Positions 1 to 8,134 of a DNA stretch of 8,134 bases are shown here, in pieces. Below the pieces are notes generated by a model, which saw nothing but the letters and a program-made list of their open reading frames with translations, was not told the origin of the DNA and did not search any database. Made by a program: the position numbers and the translations under genes. This DNA is from Bordetella parapertussis (lineage in GTDB: Bacteria > Pseudomonadota > Gammaproteobacteria > Burkholderiales > Burkholderiaceae), in NCBI GenBank assembly GCA_945901665.1, contig CAMDLJ010000100.1, positions 1 through 8,134 of the forward strand, given 5' to 3'. How positions within the stretch are numbered: position 1 is the stretch's first letter; every line of letters begins with the position of its first letter.

Positions 1-90
1 TTGCTGGCGATTTTTGTCGGAACCATGCTCATTTCATGGTTGCCTTTGTTAGCCCTGGGCTTGCCGACTTACCTGGGCAGCATGCCCTGA
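1..90 (+). CDS. C-terminal fragment of a membrane protein, possibly a TRAP transporter large permease
   Basis: Frame 1 is open from the window edge to the TGA at 88-90 and encodes 29 residues. The peptide is almost wholly hydrophobic (LLAIFVGTMLISWLPLLALG, then LPTYLGSMP), so it looks like the last transmembrane helix of an integral membrane protein with a very short tail. The spacing of aromatic, Pro, Leu and small residues (WLPLLALGLP) resembles the usual end of DctM-type TRAP large permeases (typically YVPALSLWLP), which import small organic anions. That identity is a weak inference from 29 residues. The gene enters from the left and converges on phnW with a 60-bp gap. Its strand differs from phnW, so it is a separate transcription unit. 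It could still be a substrate transporter for the locus. Confidence 0.5.
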   Translation: MLAIFVGTMLISWLPLLALGLPTYLGSMP

Positions 91-150
91 CGGATCTGCG
101 CACGGCTCATTTTTCAGTCCTGCGATTTATCGGTTGGCCTCGAATGCCCG

Positions 151-1302
151 TTACAGCGCAGGTGCCGCGCTGGCAATGTCCATTTCTTTCAAAGTCAAGG
201 CGACGGCATGAACCGCCTGCGCCATCTCTACCGGCCCAATGGCGCCAATGCAGCCCACGCGGAAGGTCTCGACTTGGGTCAGTTTGCCCGGATACAAAAT
301 AAACCCATGTTTTTTGGCGATGTCATAAAAGGTTTTGAACTGGTACTTGGGGTCCGCCGGCGCATGAAAAGTGACGATGATGGGTGCTTGGATGGCAGGG
401 TCCAAAAAGGGTTTGAAACCCAGCGCGGCCATACCGTCCAACAAAGTGCGGCAATTGCTTTGGTAGCGTTGTAAACGAGCGGCTTGACCGCCTTCTTCCT
501 CAAACTGTGCAATGGCCTCATTCAAGGCCACCAACACATGCGTGGGTGGGGTAAAGCGCCATTGACCGGTTTTTTCCATATAGACGTACTGGTCATACAA
601 GTCCATGGCCAATGAACTGTTGTTGCCCTCGCATTCAGGCAGGATGGCTTTGCGCATGAATACAAAGCCCATGCCGGGCACACCCTCTAGGCATTTGCCA
701 CTGGCCGCAATGAGCGCATCAAAATGCACTTTTCGGGCATCAATTTCCAGGGCGGCAAATGAGCTCATGGCGTCAACGATCAAGCCTTTCCCATGGGCGT
801 GGCAGACATCGGCCACCGCTTGTAAAGGGTTGAGGACGCCTGCCCCCGTTTCACAGTGGATCATGACCACATGGGTGATGCTGGTGTCGGACTGCAAATG
901 CTTTTGCAGCACCTCGTGGCTCACCGCCGCATCTTCTGCAAAAGGGACGACGGTGGTGCGCCGCCCCATCAGGTGGGTGAGTTTGGCCGCCCGCTTGCAA
1001 TAAGCGCCGTTGTCGAGCACCAGCACGTGGCCGTCCGGTGGGACCACCGTGGCCACGGCCGCTTCCACGCTGAAGGTGCCACTGCCTTGCAGGGGAACCA
1101 CCACATGGCTGTCTTGCCCATGCACGATGTCCAGCAAGCTTTGGCGAACCCGGGCAGTGATGGCAATGAAGTCGCTGTCCCACGAGCCCCAATCTCTGAG
1201 CATGGCCAGTTTGGTGCGCAAGCTGGTGGTCAGGGGCCCGGGGGTGAGCAAAACGGCTTCGCGGTGTGTTTTCATCTGAACTTCATCCAAAAGGTGGCTC
1301 AT
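151..1302 (-). CDS. phnW: 2-aminoethylphosphonate--pyruvate transaminase
   Basis: PLP-dependent cytosolic enzyme that moves the amino group of 2-aminoethylphosphonate to pyruvate, giving phosphonoacetaldehyde and alanine. It is the entry step of AEP catabolism. The 383-residue product is slightly longer than the usual 360-370. It shows the family N-terminal motif [10 protein letters not shown] (residues 18-27), the PLP phosphate-binding loop GSGTFSVE (73-80), the cofactor Asp177 in VDAMSSF, the Schiff-base Lys203 in [13 protein letters not shown], and the C-terminal substrate Arg348 in TFRVGCIG. Two starts are possible: ATG at 1302 and ATG at 1275 (Met10). The second lies nearer the conserved motif and has a GGATG stretch upstream, while the first has no clear Shine-Dalgarno, so the longer form is not secure. 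The gene is divergent from the regulator and the phnA-phnY operon, and shares their control region. It supplies the substrate of PhnY. Confidence 0.96.
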   Translation of the reverse strand: MSHLLDEVQMKTHREAVLLTPGPLTTSLRTKLAMLRDWGSWDSDFIAITARVRQSLLDIVHGQDSHVVVPLQGSGTFSVEAAVATVVPPDGHVLVLDNGAYCKRAAKLTHLMGRRTTVVPFAEDAAVSHEVLQKHLQSDTSITHVVMIHCETGAGVLNPLQAVADVCHAHGKGLIVDAMSSFAALEIDARKVHFDALIAASGKCLEGVPGMGFVFMRKAILPECEGNNSSLAMDLYDQYVYMEKTGQWRFTPPTHVLVALNEAIAQFEEEGGQAARLQRYQSNCRTLLDGMAALGFKPFLDPAIQAPIIVTFHAPADPKYQFKTFYDIAKKHGFILYPGKLTQVETFRVGCIGAIGPVEMAQAVHAVALTLKEMDIASAAPAL

Positions 1303-1329
1303 TGTTCATAAAAATCAGAGGGTCAGCGC

Positions 1330-1361
1330 CAGATGCCGATCTGCATCCACAGATGGCAGAT
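1330..1361. repeat. CAGAT/ATCTG inverted and direct repeat cluster in the phnW-gntR divergent region
   Basis: The segment contains CAGAT-GCCG-ATCTG (1330-1343), a perfect 5-bp inverted repeat. It also contains ATCTGC (1339-1344), inverted against GCAGAT (1356-1361), and a direct CAGATG repeat (1330-1335 and 1350-1355). It lies between the ATTGT/ACAAT operator and the phnW start, so it would fall in the phnW leader or core promoter. It may be a second regulator site or a weak stem-loop in the phnW 5' leader. No known consensus is recognised. Confidence 0.4.
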
Positions 1362-1373
1362 TTTCAGTTGTAG

Positions 1374-1385
1374 ATTGTTGACAAT
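1374..1385. promoter_or_regulatory. Probable operator of the GntR/FCD regulator (ATTGT-TG-ACAAT)
   Basis: ATTGT (1374-1378) and ACAAT (1381-1385) form a perfect inverted repeat around a 2-bp centre. This half-site arrangement, TTGT facing ACAA over a short spacer, is typical of FadR/FCD-type GntR operators, and such a regulator is encoded directly downstream. The site overlaps the -35 box at 1378-1383, so binding would block the operon promoter. Because it sits between the divergent genes it could also control phnW. Assignment is by pattern and position only. Confidence 0.6.
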
Positions 1386-1405
1386 TGAGCGGATTGTGCT
1401 CCAAT
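1378..1405 (+). promoter_or_regulatory. Probable sigma-70 promoter of the gntR-phnA-phnY operon
   Basis: TTGACA at 1378-1383 is a perfect -35 match. A 16-bp spacer leads to TCCAAT (1400-1405), which matches TATAAT at 4 of 6 positions. Transcription would then begin near 1412, on or beside the first ATG of the regulator gene. The -35 lies inside the ATTGT/ACAAT palindrome, which suggests repression by occlusion. The -10 is weak. Confidence 0.5.
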
Positions 1406-1411
1406 TCACAC

Positions 1412-3356
<1,945 letters not shown>

Positions 3357-3382
3357 ACCCGTTTGGGGCATCAATTTCAATC

Positions 3383-3387
3383 AGGAA
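3383..3387 (+). promoter_or_regulatory. Shine-Dalgarno of phnY
   Basis: AGGAA lies 6 nt before the ATG at 3394. The start is followed at once by a second ATG (3397), and both are within usable range of this site. Confidence 0.55.
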
Positions 3388-3393
3388 ACAGCG

Positions 3394-4851
3394 ATGATGG
3401 ACATGGCAAGTTTGATCAAAGAGCGCCAACTCGACGCCATGCGCAGTCTTGGGCGCAAATTGGGGGCAGGGCGCGAGCGCCACATAGAGGTGTTCAACCC
3501 CTTCACCCAAAAATGCTTGGGTACGGTGCCCAAAGCCACGTTGGAGGAGGTGCGCGCCGCTTTTGACTGGGCGCGTGCATATCAACCCCAGCTGACCCGC
3601 TATGAACGTGCGGCCATCATGAACAAAACCGCAGAACTGGCCCGTGTCCATCTGCAAGAGATCGCGCACTTGATCAGCGCCGAATCGGGCTTGGCCATCA
3701 AGGATGCTTTGTATGAGGCCGGGCGGGTGAGCGATGTGTTGCTCTTTGGTGCCCAAGAGGTGCTGAAAGACGACGGCCAAATTTTCAGTTGCGACCTGAC
3801 CCACCATGGCAAGCAACGGCGCGTTTACACCCAGCGCTCACCTTTGTTGGGTGTGATCACCGCCATCACCCCGTTCAACCACCCGATGAACCAGGTGGCG
3901 CACAAGGTCATTCCCAGCATTGCCACCAACAACCGCATGGTGCTCAAGCCCTCGGAGAAGGTGCCTTTCTCGGCCATTTATTTCGCCGATTTGCTGTACC
4001 AAGCGGGCCTGCCCCCCGAAATGCTGCAAGTCATCACCGGTGACCCGGCGGAGATCGCTGACGAGATGTTGACCCACCCCGCGGTGGATCTGATCACTTT
4101 CACAGGCGGCGTGGCGATTGGCAAATACATTGCCAGCAAAGCGGGCTACCGCCGCGTGGTGTTGGAGTTGGGGGGTAACGACCCCCTGATCGTCATGGAT
4201 GACGCCGACCTGGACGAAGCATCTACCTTGGCGGTGCAGGGCTCTTACAAAAATTCGGGCCAACGCTGCACCGCTGTCAAGCGCATGCTGGTGCACGACA
4301 AAGTGGCTGATGCATTCACTGAGATGGTGTTGGCCAAAACCCGCGATTGGACCTATGGCGACCCCAGCGACGAAGCCAACTTGATGGGCACGGTGATTGA
4401 CGAAGCCGCTGCCAAATTGTTTGAAACGCGTGTGAATGCAGCCGTCAGCCAGGGGGCGCGCTTGCTGGTGGGCAACCAACGCCAAGGGGCTTTGTACGCG
4501 CCCACCGTGTTGGACCGGGTCAGTCCCGAGATGACCTTGGTGCGAGAGGAGACCTTTGGCCCTGTTTCACCCATCATCCGTTTTGCCGATATCGATGAGG
4601 CGATTCGCATCGCCAATGGCACCGCCTACGGGCTGTCCAGCGGCGTTTGCACCAACCGAATGGATGACATTGTTCGGTTTGTCAATGAATTGCACATGGG
4701 CACGGTCAATGTGCGCGAGGTGCCCGGTTATCGCCTTGAGTTGACGCCCTTTGGCGGCATCAAAGACTCGGGCCTGGGCTACAAAGAAGGGGTGCAAGAA
4801 GCCATCAAGAGTTTCACCAACCTCAAAACCTATTCCATCCCCTGGATCTGA
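3394..4851 (+). CDS. phnY: Phosphonoacetaldehyde dehydrogenase
   Basis: NAD(P)-dependent aldehyde dehydrogenase that oxidises phosphonoacetaldehyde to phosphonoacetate, linking PhnW to PhnA. The 485-residue product is a full-length ALDH. Visible are the PFNHP segment (160-164) carrying the oxyanion-hole Asn162, the cofactor-binding KPSEK (185-189), the FTGGVAIGK nucleotide-binding turn (236-244), the general base Glu258 in LELGGNDP, the catalytic Cys292 in NSGQRCTAVKR, and EETFGPVSP near residues 386-394. General ALDH motifs alone do not fix the substrate. The assignment rests on their combination with the position between phnA and the HD gene, and on a divergent phnW. The name phnY is also used elsewhere for an unrelated 2-oxoglutarate dioxygenase that partners PhnZ; this gene is the dehydrogenase. 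Its stop is 10 bp before the next start. Confidence 0.93.
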   Translation: MMDMASLIKERQLDAMRSLGRKLGAGRERHIEVFNPFTQKCLGTVPKATLEEVRAAFDWARAYQPQLTRYERAAIMNKTAELARVHLQEIAHLISAESGLAIKDALYEAGRVSDVLLFGAQEVLKDDGQIFSCDLTHHGKQRRVYTQRSPLLGVITAITPFNHPMNQVAHKVIPSIATNNRMVLKPSEKVPFSAIYFADLLYQAGLPPEMLQVITGDPAEIADEMLTHPAVDLITFTGGVAIGKYIASKAGYRRVVLELGGNDPLIVMDDADLDEASTLAVQGSYKNSGQRCTAVKRMLVHDKVADAFTEMVLAKTRDWTYGDPSDEANLMGTVIDEAAAKLFETRVNAAVSQGARLLVGNQRQGALYAPTVLDRVSPEMTLVREETFGPVSPIIRFADIDEAIRIANGTAYGLSSGVCTNRMDDIVRFVNELHMGTVNVREVPGYRLELTPFGGIKDSGLGYKEGVQEAIKSFTNLKTYSIPWI

Positions 4852-4861
4852 TTGGACGTGC

Positions 4862-5413
4862 ATGGCCCTCACCATCAACGACATTGAACAAATTTATGCC
4901 CAACGCGGGCATGAGCAATATGCCGGTGAACCGGTGACCATGTTGGAGCATGCCTTGCAATCGGCCCATTTGGCCGAGCAAGAGGGCGCTGGCGACGAAT
5001 TGGTGGCCGCTGCCTTGCTTCATGATTTGGGCCATTTGCTGCATGACATCGGCGGTACCCCCAGTGCCGATGGCATTGACGACGTGCACCAATACCGTGT
5101 GGTGCCGTTTTTTCGGGGCTTGTTTTCTGAATCCGTGATCCATGCCGTGCAGTTGCATGTCGATGCCAAGCGTTATTTGTGCGCGGTGGACCCCAGCTAT
5201 CACGATGCCCTGTCTGCGGACTCCAAGCGCAGCTTGCAATTGCAAGGCGGGATTTACTCGCCTGAACAAGCGCTGGCCTTCATCGTCCAGCCCGGCGCGC
5301 AAGATGCCGTTCGCTTGCGCCGTTGGGATGATCAGGCCAAACAAGCGGGTCGATCCACACCTGAGTTGAGCCATTTTTTGCACCATGTTCGGCGCTGTGC
5401 ATTGAGTGACTGA
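4862..5413 (+). CDS. Phosphonate degradation HD-domain oxygenase, PhnZ-like
   Basis: Mixed-valent di-iron HD-domain protein. PhnZ, the characterised relative, uses O2 to cleave (R)-1-hydroxy-2-aminoethylphosphonate to glycine and phosphate. TmpB is a relative acting on the trimethylammonium analogue. Numbered from ATG 4862 (183 residues), the iron ligands are all present: His30 (LEHALQ), His54-Asp55 (LLHDLGH), His76 (VHQYR), His99 (LHVDAKRYL) and Asp156 (RRWDD). The PhnZ lid pair is also kept as Tyr20 and Glu23 in QYAGEP. Probable phosphonate contacts are His58 and Lys103. The frame stays open upstream to an ATG at 4751, but that stretch overlaps phnY, and the PhnZ-like similarity begins near ATG 4862. 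Spacing is 10 bp after phnY and 1 bp before the transporter's ATG, so it is clearly in the operon. The retained Tyr/Glu pair favours a PhnZ-like primary-amine substrate, but this is inference. No 2-oxoglutarate dioxygenase partner is visible. Confidence 0.88.
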   Translation: MALTINDIEQIYAQRGHEQYAGEPVTMLEHALQSAHLAEQEGAGDELVAAALLHDLGHLLHDIGGTPSADGIDDVHQYRVVPFFRGLFSESVIHAVQLHVDAKRYLCAVDPSYHDALSADSKRSLQLQGGIYSPEQALAFIVQPGAQDAVRLRRWDDQAKQAGRSTPELSHFLHHVRRCALSD

Positions 5414-5414
5414 G

Positions 5415-6257
5415 ATGGCCCTGACCTGGCCGGTGTTTCTGGCCGTGCTTTTGGGGGCCTTGCTGCACGCCGGCTGGAATGCGCTGGTGAAATCGAGCCA
5501 AGACAAGACCTTGGACACGGCGCTGATTCATGTGCTTTGTTCTGTGCTGGCCGTTCCTTTTAGCCTTTATTTTGGCCTTCCGCCCATGGACGCCTGGCCA
5601 TTTATTTTGGTCTCCTTGGTCATCCATGTGGGTTATTACTTTGCCTTGGCCGGCGCCTACCAACACGGTGAATTGGGCTTGACCTATCCCTTGATGCGCG
5701 GCACAGCACCCATGTTGGTGGCCCTCACGTCCATGGCTGTGTTGGGTGAGGCCTTGACCGCCTGGGGTTGGTTGGGTGTGGGCCTGATTTGCACCGGGGT
5801 GTTGTTTCTGGGGTCAGGTGCGGGTTTGCTGAGGCACCGCAAAGCGGTTGCGTTTGCGCTGTGCAATGCAGTGCTGATTGCTGTCTACACCGTGGTGGAT
5901 GCCAAGGGCGCACGCCTGTCTGGCAACGTGGCGCAGTATGTGGCCCTGTTGTTTGCGCTGGATGGTTGGCCTTTTGCGTTGATGGTTTTCATGCAGCGCA
6001 AAGGGCAGGTATGGCCCTATGTGCGCCAGCGCTGGCCTGTGGCCGCGGGTGGTGCCGTGGCTTCTTTGGGTTCGTACGCGATTGCGCTGTGGGCCATGAC
6101 TTTGGCACCGGTGGCCATGGTCGCCGCTTTGCGGGAAACCTCGGTGCTGTTTGCCGCCATTTTGGGGGCTTGGTTGCTCAAAGAGCCTTGGACACGCCTG
6201 CGGCTTTTGGGCACCGGGGCCATTGTGTGTGGTGTCATGTCTTTGCGTTTGGGATGA
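5415..6257 (+). CDS. EamA/DMT-family membrane transporter, phosphonate-cluster associated
   Basis: Inner-membrane protein of 280 residues with about ten hydrophobic helices in two similar halves, the layout of the drug/metabolite transporter (EamA) superfamily. The first half ends with YPLMRGTAPMLVAL and an LGEALTAWGWLGVGLI-type motif. The second ends with the matching ALRETSVLFAAI and LLKEPWTRLRLLG, so the internal duplication is visible. Members of this family recur in phosphonate-utilisation gene clusters, but substrate and direction are unknown. It might take up a phosphonate or export a product or toxic intermediate. ATG 5415 follows the HD stop by 1 bp. A GTG at 5406 overlapping the HD gene would add three residues. 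Neither has a strong Shine-Dalgarno, so translation is probably coupled to the HD gene. Confidence 0.85.
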   Translation: MALTWPVFLAVLLGALLHAGWNALVKSSQDKTLDTALIHVLCSVLAVPFSLYFGLPPMDAWPFILVSLVIHVGYYFALAGAYQHGELGLTYPLMRGTAPMLVALTSMAVLGEALTAWGWLGVGLICTGVLFLGSGAGLLRHRKAVAFALCNAVLIAVYTVVDAKGARLSGNVAQYVALLFALDGWPFALMVFMQRKGQVWPYVRQRWPVAAGGAVASLGSYAIALWAMTLAPVAMVAALRETSVLFAAILGAWLLKEPWTRLRLLGTGAIVCGVMSLRLG

Positions 6258-6275
6258 CGCTGGAATATCTGGATC

Positions 6276-6281
6276 AAGGAG
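6276..6281 (+). promoter_or_regulatory. Shine-Dalgarno of the FAD/folate oxidoreductase gene
   Basis: AAGGAG lies 6 nt before the ATG at 6288. It is the strongest ribosome binding site in the window and fixes the start of the last gene, which may be translated well independently of the genes upstream. Confidence 0.75.
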
Positions 6282-6287
6282 AAAGAA

Positions 6288-8134
6288 ATGAGTGACATCG
6301 CCTTGCCCCAGCATGCCCGTGTGGTGGTGGTGGGCGGGGGCATTGTGGGTTGTTCGGTGGCCTATCACCTGGCTTTATTGGGTTGGACCGATGTGGTGTT
6401 GTTAGAGCAAGGTCAACTCACCAGTGGCACCACATGGCATGCCGCTGGCTTGGTGGGGCAAATGCGCGCCAATCGCAGCATGACGCGCATGAGCAAATAT
6501 GGCATTGACCTTTATGCCCGTTTGGAACAAGAAACTGGGCTGGCCACGGGCTGGCGCCAATGTGGCAGCGTCACTGTGGCGCGCACCCCAGAGCGGATGA
6601 AACTGCTTCGCCGTCAAATGGCCTTGGCCGGCAGTTTTGGTGTGGAGGTGCACGACATCTCGCCGCTGGAAGTGGCCCAACGGGTTCCCCTTTTGCGCAC
6701 TGATGATCTGTGCGGCGCGGTGTGGTTGCCAGGGGACGGCAAAGCCAATCCCGCCGACCTGACCATGTCTTTGGCCAAAGGCGCGCGCCTGCGCGGCGTG
6801 AAGATTTTTGAAGGTGTGGAAGTCACTGGGGTGTTGCAGGCCCAGGGCCGAGTGCGTGGTGTGCAGACCCAGGCTGGCGAAGTGAGCTGTGAAATGGTGG
6901 TCAATTGCGCGGGCCAGTGGGCGCGTCAGTTGGGCTTGCTCGCCGGCGTGAATGTGCCTCTGTATTCGGCCGAGCACTTTTACTTGGTGACCGGCAAGAT
7001 TGAAGGCATCCACCCCATGTGGCCGGTGGTGCGCGACCCCGATGGCTTCATTTATTACAAAGAAGAGGTGGGGGGCTTGGTCATGGGTGGCTTTGAGCCA
7101 GTGGCCAAGCCTTGGCGGGTAGACCCGATACCGGCCTCATTTCAGTTTCAGTTGCTGGGGGAGGATTGGGACCAATTTGAAGTCTTGATGCGCAGCGCTT
7201 TGCACCGCACACCTTGCCTGGAAACCGCCGACATCAAAATGCTGCTCAATGGGCCTGAGAGCTTTACCCCCGATGGCAACTTCATCATGGGAGAGGCCCC
7301 TGAGTTGCGCCACTACTTTGTTTGCGCGGGCTTTAACTCGGCGGGCATCGCCAATGCAGGCGGGGCCGGTCGCCTGATGGCCGAATGGATGGTGGGGGGC
7401 GCACCCAGCGTGGATGTGTGGGACGTTGACATCCGCCGCTTTGCGCCATTCACCAGCAATCGAAGCGCATTGGCTGAACGCACCGTTGAAACCCTGGGTT
7501 TGCATTACGCCATGCGCTGGCCTCGGCATGAATTGCAAACTGCGCGCCCCCTGCGCACCTCACCGTTGTATGACGCTTTGGCCGCCAAAGGGGCGGTGTT
7601 TGGCAGCAAAAATGGCTGGGAGCGGGTCAATTACTTCAAGCCTTTGGATGCGCCCCCTGCGCGCGACACCTTGGGCACGCCCGATTGGTTGCCATGGGTG
7701 CAAGCGGAACAAGCGGCCACCCGCCAAGCGGTGGCCTTGTACGACCAAACATCGTTTGGCAAATTGTTGGTGCAAGGGCGTGATGCACTCGACTTGTTAC
7801 AACACCTGTGCATGCGCCATGTGGACACGCCTGTGGGTCAGATGGTGTACACCCCCATGCTCAACGATCGGGGTGGGTATGAAAGTGATTTGACCGTTTT
7901 GCGTTTGGCCCTTGATACCTTTTTGATCATCACCGGTTCGGCCCAAGCCACGCGGGACATGGATTGGATTCGTCGCCACATGGTGCCAGACAGTTGGGTC
8001 AGCGTGACCGACGTCAGCGCGCTCTACAGCGTGCTGTCCCTCATGGGTCCGTTGGCGCCAGAGCTGATGACCCGTGTCAGCCCAGACGATGTTTCGCGGC
8101 AAGCCTTGCCCCTGCGCAGCACGCGTGAAATCGA
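6288..8134 (+). CDS. FAD-dependent oxidoreductase with GcvT-like folate domain (dimethylglycine/sarcosine dehydrogenase type), 3' end missing
   Basis: 615 codons are present with no stop before the window edge. Full-length relatives have roughly 800-860 residues, so about a quarter is missing. The N-terminal DAO domain (about 11-370) has the dinucleotide-binding VVVVGGGIVG (12-21), then SGTTWHAAGLVG (46-57), where His51 matches the histidine that carries covalent FAD in dimethylglycine dehydrogenase. The C-terminal FAD segment AGFNSAGIANAGGAGR is at 347-362. A short linking domain (about 370-424) leads into a GcvT/aminomethyltransferase-like domain from about 425 (SPLYDALAAKGAVFG), with N526-x-x-G529-G530 and Asp534 in NDRGGYESDL. 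Such enzymes oxidise N-methylglycines and hand the carbon to tetrahydrofolate. The gene is 30 bp after the transporter with a strong Shine-Dalgarno, so it probably belongs to the operon. A role on N-methyl aminophosphonates or on methylated glycines is inferred from context only. Confidence 0.88.
   Translation, partial: MSDIALPQHARVVVVGGGIVGCSVAYHLALLGWTDVVLLEQGQLTSGTTWHAAGLVGQMRANRSMTRMSKYGIDLYARLEQETGLATGWRQCGSVTVARTPERMKLLRRQMALAGSFGVEVHDISPLEVAQRVPLLRTDDLCGAVWLPGDGKANPADLTMSLAKGARLRGVKIFEGVEVTGVLQAQGRVRGVQTQAGEVSCEMVVNCAGQWARQLGLLAGVNVPLYSAEHFYLVTGKIEGIHPMWPVVRDPDGFIYYKEEVGGLVMGGFEPVAKPWRVDPIPASFQFQLLGEDWDQFEVLMRSALHRTPCLETADIKMLLNGPESFTPDGNFIMGEAPELRHYFVCAGFNSAGIANAGGAGRLMAEWMVGGAPSVDVWDVDIRRFAPFTSNRSALAERTVETLGLHYAMRWPRHELQTARPLRTSPLYDALAAKGAVFGSKNGWERVNYFKPLDAPPARDTLGTPDWLPWVQAEQAATRQAVALYDQTSFGKLLVQGRDALDLLQHLCMRHVDTPVGQMVYTPMLNDRGGYESDLTVLRLALDTFLIITGSAQATRDMDWIRRHMVPDSWVSVTDVSALYSVLSLMGPLAPELMTRVSPDDVSRQALPLRSTREI

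Noticed and set aside
75..87. GGGCA-GCA-TGCCC hairpin as a terminator of the left-hand gene
   Set aside because: The stem is only 5 bp, lies inside the coding region before the stop codon, and is not followed by a T-run. The T-run at 111-115 has no stem next to it.
1385..1411. TTG start at 1385 for the GntR gene
   Set aside because: It lies between the -35 and -10 boxes and overlaps the operator end, so it would not be on the mRNA from the predicted promoter. The nine extra residues match nothing typical of the family.
3838..4485. 215-codon open frame on the - strand opposite phnY
   Set aside because: Same reason: antisense to a full ALDH gene, with a low-complexity His/Gly/Gln-rich product and no motif.
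3394..4851. phnY as a succinate-semialdehyde or other generic aldehyde dehydrogenase
   Set aside because: Motifs alone would allow it, but its place between phnA and phnZ-like genes beside phnW makes phosphonoacetaldehyde the far better substrate.
4751..4861. Upstream ATG at 4751 for the HD gene, overlapping phnY
   Set aside because: The added 37 residues are read out of frame through conserved phnY sequence and are not seen in PhnZ-type proteins. ATG 4862 gives the normal length.
4823..5518. 231-codon open frame on the - strand across the HD gene
   Set aside because: Antisense to the HD oxygenase, whose iron ligands are all intact. The product has no family features.

Overview
The window is a phosphonate (carbon-phosphorus compound) catabolism locus. 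It probably comes from a betaproteobacterium of the order Burkholderiales, most likely a freshwater Comamonadaceae-type organism. That placement is inferred from the gene content and order, the moderately high GC, and the codon habits (many TTG leucine codons, GGC/GCC-rich genes). No rRNA or other phylogenetic marker is present.

Layout from left to right. Positions 1-90 hold the last 29 codons of a membrane protein on the + strand, possibly a TRAP-type large permease. Convergent to it, on the - strand, is phnW (151-1302), 2-aminoethylphosphonate:pyruvate transaminase. A divergent control region of about 110 bp follows. It holds an inverted repeat ATTGT-N2-ACAAT laid over a perfect TTGACA -35 box, plus a cluster of CAGAT/ATCTG repeats. 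From there a tightly packed + strand operon runs to the right edge: an FCD-type GntR regulator, phnA (phosphonoacetate hydrolase), phnY (phosphonoacetaldehyde dehydrogenase), a PhnZ-like HD-domain oxygenase, a 10-TM EamA/DMT transporter, and a FAD-dependent oxidoreductase fused to a GcvT-like folate domain that is cut by the window edge.

PhnW, PhnY and PhnA form a complete route: 2-aminoethylphosphonate (AEP) to phosphonoacetaldehyde, to phosphonoacetate, to acetate plus phosphate. The next two enzymes are not needed for that route. The HD oxygenase has every iron ligand and the lid Tyr/Glu pair of PhnZ, which cleaves 1-hydroxy-2-aminoethylphosphonate oxidatively to glycine and phosphate. The 2-oxoglutarate dioxygenase that normally makes its substrate is not in the window. 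The FAD/folate protein resembles dimethylglycine or sarcosine dehydrogenases. By context it could demethylate N-methylated aminophosphonates, or the glycine-type amines released by the HD enzyme, and pass the one-carbon unit to folate. The operon therefore looks built to take in several chemically modified forms of AEP, with hydrolytic and oxidative C-P cleavage side by side. The core cluster is of a known type. The least characterised part is the pairing of the HD oxygenase with the FAD/folate oxidoreductase.
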